Assembly (NCBI RefSeq): GCF_937997405.1
Contig: NZ_CALKTL010000178.1
Coordinates: forward strand, 1 to 6,330
From: an uncultured Campylobacter sp.
GTDB lineage: Bacteria; Campylobacterota; Campylobacteria; Campylobacterales; Campylobacteraceae
Length of the DNA stretch: 6,330 nt
Direction of reading: 5' to 3'
Each line of letters begins with the position of its first letter. Positions within the stretch are counted from its first letter, which is position 1. The notes under the pieces were generated by a model that had not been told where the DNA came from, ran no database searches, and was given only the letters and a program-made list of their open reading frames with translations. Made by a program: the position numbers and the translations under genes. Of this stretch, positions 1-5,739 are shown in pieces.

Positions 1-1361
1 TCGGGTGGGAAGCAGATGGCCTCCAGGGCGGCGGCCATGGCCGCGTCCTGCGCCTTTGCTGCGTGCTTTTGCCAGTCGTAAAATTTCAGGTTTACCGCAG
101 CCTGCGCGGCGATACCCTCGCTTCTGCCCGTAAATCCCAGCCCTTCGGTCGTGGTCGCTTTGACATTGACGCGCGCGCAGTTTAAAATTTCGCTTAAAAC
201 CTCCTGCATCTGCGCTTTGTAGGCTCCGATCTTTGGGCGCTGCGCGATGATCGTAATATCGGCATTTACGAGTTCATAGCCGTAGCCCCTGATGCGCCGC
301 ATTACATTTCGTAACAGCTCCTTGCTGTCCGCGCCTTTAAATTTAATGTCGCTGTCGGGGAAAAGTTCGCCGATGTCGCCTAGCATCGCCGCACCGCAGA
401 TAGCGTCGATTAGGGCATGGATCGCTACGTCGCCGTCGCTGTGTGCGATCAGCGCGAACTCGCATGGAATTTGTACGCCGCCAAGCACGATGCCCGCGCC
501 TTTTTCAAGCGCATGCACGTCGTAACCCGTACCGCAAAAAATATCGCGCGAGCAGGGTTTTAAATTTAGCGCCGCCAGATCGCTTGCGCGCGTGATCTTA
601 AGCGCGCCCGCTTCGCCTTTTATAAATTCCAACCGCCCGCCCGCGCTGCCGACCGCCGCGCTGTCGTCGGTAAAAATTTCGCTTCCCTCAAGCGCCTTTT
701 TAAGTAGCGCCGTGCGCGAAAGCTGCGGCGTTTGGATGAGGCGCAGCTCCTCCCGCTTTACTACGTCCTCGCCGAGATAGGTCGTGTCATTTACGCCAAG
801 ATAGGGGCTGATGCAGTCCGCGCTGCCTAAATTTCGTATCAGCGAGGAGATCAGCTCGGGCGAAATTTGCGCGCGCGCCACGTCGCTTACGAGCACGAGC
901 TCGCTTTCTACGAGCTTTAGCGCGTTTTTTAGCGAGCTTTGGCGATTTGCACCGCCTGGGACGAAGTGAAATTTTAAATTTGCAGAGCCGCATTCATCTG
1001 CGTCGCATTCGACTTGAGCTTTAAAATTTTCCGCGCTCCGCGGCTTGCTTGCGTCGTTTAGATCGTCTGCGCCGCATCCGATCCCGTCCCGCTCGCTTTG
1101 AAATTTATACTCGCTCGTGCCGCACTCCGCGCTTTTGCCGCGCGCCGAAGCCGAGCTGCACGCATAGAGGCGCTCGCAATAGCTCACGTCCTCCTCGTTT
1201 ACGGCGATTACGATCTTTTTAAAGGGGTGCGCCTGCGCGATATTTTGCGCGACGTATTGCCAAAGCGGCAGCTCGCCCACGCGCAGCCACTGCTTTTTGA
1301 CGAGGAGACCAAACCTGCTCGAATCGCCCGCGGCGAGCAAAATCAGCGATATATCTTTCAA
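1..1361 (-). CDS. ispDF: Bifunctional IspD/IspF enzyme (MEP pathway), 3' end cut by window edge
   Basis: The IspD half joins CTP and MEP to give CDP-ME; the IspF half cyclises CDP-ME 2-phosphate to MEcPP in cytosolic isoprenoid precursor synthesis. At least 453 residues are visible. IspD: AAGDSSRF at 10-17 with R16, VKKQ at 21-24, SDVAR at 159-163 and K255 in LKITR. IspF starts near 273: GTGYDVH at 277-283 and H315 give the D-x-H...H metal site (34 residues from D281 to H315, as in E. coli D8/H42), then DGD at 309-311, GDIGELFPD at 328-336 and a late ATTTEGLGF motif. The fusion is typical of Campylobacter. The start is TTG at 1361: an in-frame TAA lies two codons upstream, and AAGGA (1368-1372) sits 6 nt before it. 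Two oddities: an insert at about residues 68-129, and at least 23 alanine-rich residues after the usual end near YDW (W430). The stop codon is not in view. Confidence 0.96.
   Translation of the reverse strand, partial: MKDISLILLAAGDSSRFGLLVKKQWLRVGELPLWQYVAQNIAQAHPFKKIVIAVNEEDVSYCERLYACSSASARGKSAECGTSEYKFQSERDGIGCGADDLNDASKPRSAENFKAQVECDADECGSANLKFHFVPGGANRQSSLKNALKLVESELVLVSDVARAQISPELISSLIRNLGSADCISPYLGVNDTTYLGEDVVKREELRLIQTPQLSRTALLKKALEGSEIFTDDSAAVGSAGGRLEFIKGEAGALKITRASDLAALNLKPCSRDIFCGTGYDVHALEKGAGIVLGGVQIPCEFALIAHSDGDVAIHALIDAICGAAMLGDIGELFPDSDIKFKGADSKELLRNVMRRIRGYGYELVNADITIIAQRPKIGAYKAQMQEVLSEILNCARVNVKATTTEGLGFTGRSEGIAAQAAVNLKFYDWQKHAAKAQDAAMAAALEAICFPP
975..1160 (-). other. Lineage-specific insert within the IspD domain
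   Basis: Residues about 68-129 of IspDF lie between the strand/helix around IVIAVNEEDVSYCERLYA and the conserved FVPGG...R..SL block. In C. jejuni IspDF, as I remember it, only a few residues separate these points. The inserted stretch is hydrophilic, rich in Ser, Ala, Asp and Glu, and has five cysteines (68, 80, 96, 119, 124). It stays in frame without stops, and the conserved motifs on both sides remain in the same frame, so it is an expansion and not a frameshift. No known domain is recognised; it is probably a disordered surface loop. Confidence 0.7.
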
Positions 1362-1367
1362 ATTTTA

Positions 1368-1394
1368 TCCTTGAAATTTTGTTACGAAATTATA
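1368..1394 (-). promoter_or_regulatory. Candidate ispDF promoter -10 and ribosome binding site
   Basis: On the minus strand a perfect TATAAT lies at 1389-1394, about 28 nt before the TTG start, which would put the transcription start near 1382. AAGGA at 1368-1372 is the ribosome binding site and supports the unusual TTG start. A -35 box is not convincing (TTTTGC at 1411-1416, 16 bp away), which fits the weak -35 dependence of Campylobacter sigma-70 promoters. Confidence 0.55.
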
Positions 1395-1539
1395 CGTATT
1401 AAAAATGAAAGCAAAATTAATCGCGGCTTGCGGGCTAAAATATCTTGAGTTTAGGCGCAAATTTACGCGGTGCGGCGGCGAAATTTCAGCTTACGTTACG
1501 AAAATAAACGGCAAAAGAAAAGTAAGGATTAATGAAATT

Positions 1540-1548
1540 TGTTATATT
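1540..1548 (+). promoter_or_regulatory. Candidate extended -10 promoter for thiC-mrp
   Basis: TGTTATATT fits the Campylobacter extended -10 pattern TGnTATAAT with one mismatch in the hexamer. It lies about 30 bp before the ATG at 1579, implying a leader of roughly 25 nt. Such a short leader leaves no room for a TPP riboswitch, and no thi-box sequences (CTGAGA and its partner) are visible between 1362 and 1578. Confidence 0.5.
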
Positions 1549-1578
1549 ATACGCGCATTTTTAAGAAGCGAGGCGAAA

Positions 1579-2886
1579 ATGACCGAAAGCTGCGTAACGC
1601 AGATCTATTTTGCAAAAAGAGGCGAAGTGACGCCGCAGATGAGAGAGGTCGCGCAAAGCGAGCGCATGGACGTGCGGGCCTTGTGCGATCTCATCGCGCA
1701 AGGAAGAGCGATCATCCCCGCAAACGTTAATCACAAAAGCTTAAAGCCCATCGGTATCGGGCGCGCGCTGCGGTGCAAGATCAACGCAAACATCGGCTCT
1801 TCCGGCACGACGAGCGATATCGAGGGCGAGCTGGAAAAGCTTGAAGCTTGCTTAAAGTACGGCGCCGATACGGTGATGGATCTAAGCACGGGCGGCGATT
1901 TGGACGAGATCCGCGCCGCGATAATCGAGCGCTCGCCCGTACCCATAGGCACGGTGCCGATCTATCAGATGATCCATGAGCTGGGCGATATTAAAAATTT
2001 AAAAACGAGCGCTATTCTTAGCACGATCGAGAAGCAAGCGCGGCAGGGAGTGGATTATTTCACGATCCACGCGGGCTTTAAGCTCGAGTTTATGCCGCTG
2101 CTGTCCCGTCGCAAGATGGGTATCGTAAGCAGAGGAGGCTCGCTGATAGCGTCGTGGATGATGAAATTTCATAAGCAAAATCCCTTCTACGAAGCGTTTG
2201 ATGAAATTTGCGATATCTGCGCCGCCTACGACGTATCGCTATCTCTAGGCGACGGCTTGCGCCCTGGCTGCTTATACGACGCGACCGATAGGGCGCAGCT
2301 TAGCGAGCTTGAAATTTTAGGCGAGCTAGCCCTGCGCGCGAATGAAAAAAACGTACAGGTGATGATCGAGGGTCCTGGGCACATTCCATTTAACGAGATC
2401 GAGTTTAATATGCAGCTAGAGCGCAAGCTCTGCCGCGACGCGCCGTTTTACGTGCTGGGGCCGCTTCCGACCGACATCGGTGCGGGCTATGATCATATAA
2501 GCTCGGCTATCGGCGGGACGATGGCTGCGTATTGCGGCGCAAGCATGCTCTGCTACGTAACGCCCAAGGAGCATCTAGGCCTTCCCAATGCAAGCGACGT
2601 CAGAGAGGGCATCATCGCACACAAAATCGCCGCTCATGCCGCAGACGTCGCGCTAGGCAAAGCGGGCGCGATAGAGCGCGATCATGCGATGAGCGATGCG
2701 AGATATGGTTTTGATTGGAACAGGCAGTTTGAGCTTAGTTTCGATCCTGCGCATGCGCGCGAGCTGCACGACGAGAGCCTGTGCGATGAAATTTACAAAG
2801 GCGCGGAGTTTTGCTCGATGTGCGGGCCGAAATTTTGCGCATATAAAATCAGTAGAAATTTAACCGAAAATAAGGAGAAAGAATGA
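1579..2886 (+). CDS. thiC: Phosphomethylpyrimidine synthase ThiC
   Basis: A radical-SAM enzyme that rearranges aminoimidazole ribotide into HMP-P, the pyrimidine precursor of thiamine, in the cytosol. At 435 residues it is the short bacterial form, lacking the N-terminal extension of the E. coli protein. Recognisable blocks: NANIGSS at 69-75, VMDLSTGGD at 99-107, SRGGS at 184-188, SLGDGLRPG at 222-230, EGPGHIP at 264-270, LGPLPTDIGAGYDHI at 293-307 and TPKEHLGLP at 328-336. The C-terminal CSMCGPKFC gives the CX2CX4C cluster ligands C412, C415 and C420, all intact. The ATG at 1579 is chosen because family similarity begins there and GAGG lies at 1570-1573. A longer in-frame reading from 1405 would add 58 residues that look like translated spacer and would run through the promoter candidate. 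The stop overlaps the mrp start, so the two are coupled. Confidence 0.97.
   Translation: MTESCVTQIYFAKRGEVTPQMREVAQSERMDVRALCDLIAQGRAIIPANVNHKSLKPIGIGRALRCKINANIGSSGTTSDIEGELEKLEACLKYGADTVMDLSTGGDLDEIRAAIIERSPVPIGTVPIYQMIHELGDIKNLKTSAILSTIEKQARQGVDYFTIHAGFKLEFMPLLSRRKMGIVSRGGSLIASWMMKFHKQNPFYEAFDEICDICAAYDVSLSLGDGLRPGCLYDATDRAQLSELEILGELALRANEKNVQVMIEGPGHIPFNEIEFNMQLERKLCRDAPFYVLGPLPTDIGAGYDHISSAIGGTMAAYCGASMLCYVTPKEHLGLPNASDVREGIIAHKIAAHAADVALGKAGAIERDHAMSDARYGFDWNRQFELSFDPAHARELHDESLCDEIYKGAEFCSMCGPKFCAYKISRNLTENKEKE
2872..2877 (+). promoter_or_regulatory. Ribosome binding site of mrp inside the end of thiC
   Basis: AAGGAG sits 5 nt before the ATG at 2883, within the last codons of thiC. 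It fixes the mrp start and, with the ATGA overlap (2883-2886), indicates translational coupling. Confidence 0.85.
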
Positions 2887-3977
2887 GTAAAGACGAAGTC
2901 TTAAATTTGCTTAAAAGCGTGATCTATCCGGGCTTTTCTAAAAGCATCGTGGATTTTGGATTTGTAAAAGAGGTCGAGATCGGCGATAGAATTTTCGTAG
3001 GGATCGAAATTCCAAGCGCCAAGCCTGAGATCGCCGCAGAGCTCAGATCGGCGGTGCAAAAGGCACTCGGCGCGGACGTGGAAATTTTAATCAAACAGCC
3101 TAAGATCGCCGAGGAAAAGAGCAACTCTCGCAGCGGCAAAAATATCGCGCCGCAGATCAAGCATTTCGTGATGATCAGCAGCGGCAAGGGCGGCGTAGGC
3201 AAGAGCACGACGACGCTAAATTTAGCTATCAGCACGGCAAAGCTCGGTAAGAGAGTGGGGATTTTGGATGCCGATATTTACGGACCGAATTTGCCGCGAA
3301 TGCTAGGCGAGGATAAGACGCAAGCAAGCGTCGTAGGGCAGAAGCTAAAGCCGATCTTAAGCCACGGCGTGGAGATGATGAGTATGGGCGTGCTGATGGA
3401 GGAGGGCGCGAGCCTCATCTGGCGCGGCTCGATGATAATGAAAGCGATCGAGCAGCTGCTAAAAGACGTGGCGTGGAGCGATCTGGACGTGCTGTTTTTG
3501 GATATGCCTCCGGGTACGGGCGACGCGCAACTTACGCTCGCTCAGAGCGTGCCGGTGACGGCGGGCGTGTGCGTCACGACGCCGCAGACGGTCGCGCTGG
3601 ACGATAGCGCGCGCGGGCTTGATATGTTCGAAAAGCTCCACATCCCGATCGCAGGCCTTATCGAGAATATGAGCGGCTTCATCTGCCCCGATAACGGCAA
3701 GGAGTACGACATCTTCGGTCGCGGCGGCGCGCAAAAGCTGGCGCAGCGATACAACACCGAAGTAATCGGCGAGATTCCGATCGAGATCGCTATCCGCGAG
3801 GGCGGCGACAGCGGCAAGCCGGTAAGCTTCTACGCGCCAGATTCTTTGAGCGCGAAGCGCTACGAGCAGGCCGCGCGCAAGCTATGGAAAAAGATCGAGA
3901 AGATCGACCGCGAGGAGCTGGCGGATAACTCCGCGATCCAGCCAGTGATGGACGGCAAGAGCGCCTGCTCGAATTAG
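2883..3977 (+). CDS. mrp: Mrp/ApbC family P-loop ATPase, iron-sulfur cluster carrier
   Basis: A cytosolic ATPase of the Mrp/NBP35 family that binds Fe-S clusters and hands them to target enzymes. At 364 residues it has the usual length. An N-terminal MIP18-type (DUF59) domain covers about residues 1-80, followed by a polar linker. The ATPase domain has the deviant Walker A GKGGVGKST at 101-109, DADIYGPNLPRMLG at 130-143, and the Walker B-like block LFLDMPPGTGD at 204-214. The region that usually carries CxxC reads ENMSGFICPDN at 261-271: C268 is present, but the second cysteine position holds N271. Other cysteines are C230 and C362 in a loose tail. It is the second gene of the thiC-mrp unit. 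Salmonella ApbC is genetically linked to ThiC function, which fits this pairing. The family call is firm; the cluster-binding competence of this copy is open. Confidence 0.94.
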   Translation: MSKDEVLNLLKSVIYPGFSKSIVDFGFVKEVEIGDRIFVGIEIPSAKPEIAAELRSAVQKALGADVEILIKQPKIAEEKSNSRSGKNIAPQIKHFVMISSGKGGVGKSTTTLNLAISTAKLGKRVGILDADIYGPNLPRMLGEDKTQASVVGQKLKPILSHGVEMMSMGVLMEEGASLIWRGSMIMKAIEQLLKDVAWSDLDVLFLDMPPGTGDAQLTLAQSVPVTAGVCVTTPQTVALDDSARGLDMFEKLHIPIAGLIENMSGFICPDNGKEYDIFGRGGAQKLAQRYNTEVIGEIPIEIAIREGGDSGKPVSFYAPDSLSAKRYEQAARKLWKKIEKIDREELADNSAIQPVMDGKSACSN

Positions 3978-4018
3978 GGCTTTGGCGGGCGCGGCGTCAA
4001 ATTTCGCGTGGAATTTTG

Positions 4019-4149
4019 TAGCTCGAAATTCTGCGTTAAAATTTCGCTGCGATTTTGCGCGAAATTTTATGGCGCCAGTAAAATTTTTGTGTATAGAATT
4101 TCGTGTAGAGGTTGTAGCATTAAATTTTAAAGCTTGAAATTTCGAGCTA
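4019..4149. repeat. 12-bp inverted repeat pair TAGCTCGAAATT
   Basis: TAGCTCGAAATT at 4019-4030 is matched exactly by its reverse complement at 4138-4149, flanking 107 bp of the A/T-core array. The distance is long for a hairpin. It may simply reflect reuse of the same short token in both orientations. Confidence 0.45.
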
Positions 4150-4195
4150 GAATTTTATCCAAGCTTCGTTGCGTGAGGGTTCAGATAAAATTCTA
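4148..4195. repeat. Perfect 12-bp inverted repeat with 24-nt loop
   Basis: TAGAATTTTATC at 4148-4159 and GATAAAATTCTA at 4184-4195 are exact reverse complements. The pairing could extend by two GC pairs if one A at 4196 bulges out. The right side lacks a T-run and the stem is AT-rich, so it does not look like an intrinsic terminator. It is the longest local palindrome in the first part of the spacer. Confidence 0.5.
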
Positions 4196-4402
4196 AGCGC
4201 AGAATTTTACGGCGAAAATTAAATTCTAAACGCACAATTCAGCGAGGTAAAATTTGCCGTAGAATTCCGCCTTGGAGTTTTAAATGTAAAATTTTAAGCA
4301 TAAAGCTTTGCCGCAGAATTTTAAAATGTGAAATTTTATCGCTAAAGCTTTGTTTTAAAATTTTAAGATGGGGCTTTAATATGAATTTTAGGCTTGAAAT
4401 TT

Positions 4403-4618
4403 ATCGCGTCTAGCTTTTTAGCGGTAGCCACAGCATTGCGCTAGTTTAAAATTTTTATTTTGCCGGGTTTCATGGCAGTGGAGCTTATCTGCGAAAGCCT
4501 CTGTAAAGCTTATTTAGGATGGAATTTTATCCGTAGCGGTCGCGGCAAGGAAATTTCTCGCGCAGCTGACATTTAAGCAGTTGGAATTTTATTCGTATAG
4601 GCAGGGAGCCAAGGCGGC
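4403..4618. other. Spacer without a recognisable gene
   Basis: No frame on either strand gives a convincing protein, and no tRNA-like fold is visible. A/T cores are sparser here (near 4451, 4524, 4553, 4586). An imperfect duplication is present: TGGAATTTTAT followed by C/T and CGTA at 4520-4535 and 4582-4597, and a looser CAAGG match further on in each copy. GGAATTTTATCC also resembles AGAATTTTATCC at 4149-4160. Confidence 0.5.
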
Positions 4619-4660
4619 AAAATCCCTAAGCCTAGGGCTTTTAGGTTTAGGGATTTTACT
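4619..4660 (+). terminator. Probable intrinsic terminator, possibly bidirectional
   Basis: The arm AAAATCCCTAAGCCT (4619-4633) pairs with AGGTTTAGGGATTTT (4643-4657) over 15 positions, with one G-U pair and a 9-nt loop. A-runs and T-runs flank the CCC/GGG core, and ACTTTT follows, so it could work in both directions. It lies only 29 bp before the ATG at 4687. It may end the thiC-mrp transcript or, if the promoter is upstream, act in the leader of the next gene. Confidence 0.6.
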
Positions 4661-4686
4661 TTTATACGAAATAAGAAAGGTCGGTA

Positions 4687-5712
4687 ATGAGGTTTTTGAT
4701 TATTTTGGTGCTTGCATTTGCGGCGTTCGCGCAAGAGAGCAATATGCAAAAATGGGCGAGAGAGATTACTGCGGATGCGCAGATCCCGCAGGATAAGTTT
4801 TTGGCGTTTTATCTGAATAAAGATGAGCCTAAGAAGGTGGTTTTCTCTGAAAACGTCGATCGCATCAGCGTCAATTATGAAGGAAATTCCTTCCATGAAA
4901 TTCCATCTCCAAATCTTATGGCGTATTGGGTCGGCGAGTTTAATTTTGACGCCGATATCGAAAAGATGGTGCTAGGAGATTACGGCTGGTCTACGCTGGT
5001 AATCGCCGTAGATGGCACGGACGTGCTAGGCGGAACATCTAGCAATCAAAAGCGCCCGCTTACGTATAAATTTAGCAAGGGCAAGCACAAGATCGAAGCG
5101 TGGTTTTTAAATGACGCGCATTCCAGCGAGCTTTTCGTGGATTTTAAAGACGTAGAGCCCTTTTATCGTCAAAAAGACGCCGTAGCCAAGATCCCTGCGG
5201 ATAAGGACTACGATCTGTGTCTGGGCGCGATCTACGAAAGCGCGCAGATGAATAATCGCGTCAAGCTAAATTTAGCCAAATCCGCCAAGCCCATTGTGCT
5301 ACTGCTTAGCTCATATCGCGCCGTGGAGTGGGAGATCTCAAATCCTCAAAATAACGAAATTCTAGCCGTGTTAATTTACAATCCCATTAGTAGCGTCCGT
5401 GGCGTAAGCGGTGCGTTTTACGTCGAGGATTACAGATACACGGAGGCTGCAGATGGGCTTAAATGCGAGTGTATCTCGGGTAATGTCTTTCACTGCGACG
5501 GCAGCGAGATTTATGATATGAACGGGCGCGTAAACGGGATATTTGGCAGAGGCCTAGGGGCGTTTGCCGGCAAGCACGCCGTAAATTCCTTAGATCTGCC
5601 GGGGCTTGTTATTACACCAAAAATTCTAGACGAAAGCAAAGCTCGCCTACTCTCGGTAGAAGCGGACCGCAAGAAATGCGAAAGCACGCCAATGGATGAT
5701 GTGTTTAGGTAG
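4687..5712 (+). CDS. Secreted or periplasmic protein of unknown function
   Basis: No firm family is recognised. The 341-residue product starts with a classic Sec signal peptide: MRF, a hydrophobic core to about residue 14, and likely cleavage after AFA at 13-15. The mature part is soluble and strand-rich. Residues about 53-152 (AYWVGEFNFD at 79-88, TLVIAVDGTDVLGG at 103-116, KGKHKIEAWF at 131-140) resemble the pattern of PA14-like beta-sandwich domains, where a bound-ligand strand is followed by a 'G-x-H-x-I' strand; this is an impression only. Residues 202-240 (PIVLLLSSYRAVEWEISNP and the following strands) recall a motif common in secreted bacterial proteins of unknown role. Five cysteines (178, 260, 262, 270, 331) could form disulfides. 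The start is supported by AAGAAAGG at 4673-4680, 6 nt before ATG. A TTTATAC at 4661-4667 might be a -10 but would leave a very short leader. The next gene begins 27 bp later, probably in the same operon. Confidence 0.85.
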   Translation: MRFLIILVLAFAAFAQESNMQKWAREITADAQIPQDKFLAFYLNKDEPKKVVFSENVDRISVNYEGNSFHEIPSPNLMAYWVGEFNFDADIEKMVLGDYGWSTLVIAVDGTDVLGGTSSNQKRPLTYKFSKGKHKIEAWFLNDAHSSELFVDFKDVEPFYRQKDAVAKIPADKDYDLCLGAIYESAQMNNRVKLNLAKSAKPIVLLLSSYRAVEWEISNPQNNEILAVLIYNPISSVRGVSGAFYVEDYRYTEAADGLKCECISGNVFHCDGSEIYDMNGRVNGIFGRGLGAFAGKHAVNSLDLPGLVITPKILDESKARLLSVEADRKKCESTPMDDVFR

Positions 5713-5729
5713 GATGAAATTTAAAATTT

Positions 5730-5734
5730 GGAGG
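5730..5734 (+). promoter_or_regulatory. Strong ribosome binding site for the membrane protein gene
   Basis: GGAGG lies 5 nt before the ATG at 5740 and fixes that start. It is in the 27-bp gap after the preceding stop, with no terminator between, which supports co-transcription. Confidence 0.85.
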
Positions 5735-5739
5735 AAAAA

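Larger units (their letters stand above)
3999..4402 (+). repeat. Dense array of degenerate A/T-core repeats (12-15 bp spacing)
   Basis: A short degenerate unit, roughly GAAATTTTA separated by GC-richer bases, recurs throughout. Hand-placed AATT centres fall near 4001, 4013, 4028, 4041, 4064, 4083, 4098, 4124, 4139, 4152, 4190, 4204, 4218, 4223, 4237, 4252, 4264, 4291, 4318, 4333, 4360, 4385 and 4399, with an ATTTT near 4052. Most gaps are 11-15 bp or close to twice that (25-27). Longer shared tokens include TAAAGCTTTG at 4301-4310 and 4343-4352, and AAAATTTTAAG at 4288-4298 and 4357-4367. No gene, tRNA or known RNA is visible. AAATTT is abundant genome-wide in this group, so part of this is background, but the density and spacing stand out. 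Confidence 0.6.

Noticed and set aside
1098..1448. Plus-strand frame of 116 codons opposite the start of ispDF
   Set aside because: It lies antisense to a clear enzyme gene, shows only Arg/Ala-rich shadow translation, and has no ribosome binding site.
1405..1578. A 58-residue N-terminal extension of ThiC in the same frame
   Set aside because: It has no similarity to ThiC as I know it, runs through the extended -10 candidate, and a better placed ATG with GAGG exists at 1579 where family similarity begins.
2924..3817. Three minus-strand frames of about 90-100 codons inside mrp
   Set aside because: All are opposite a well-supported P-loop ATPase gene and are explained by its GC-rich codon pattern.
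4472..4576. Possible 34-residue peptide starting MAVELICESL in the spacer
   Set aside because: There is no ribosome binding site before the ATG and no recognisable feature; the length is expected by chance.
3978..4686. CRISPR array or tRNA in the long spacer
   Set aside because: The repeated cores are too short and variable for CRISPR repeats with spacers, and no cloverleaf or conserved T-loop sequence is visible.
4581..4796. Frame of 71 codons starting with TTG and overlapping the secreted-protein gene
   Set aside because: It passes through the terminator-like hairpin and then out of frame through the signal-peptide gene, which has a better start and ribosome binding site.
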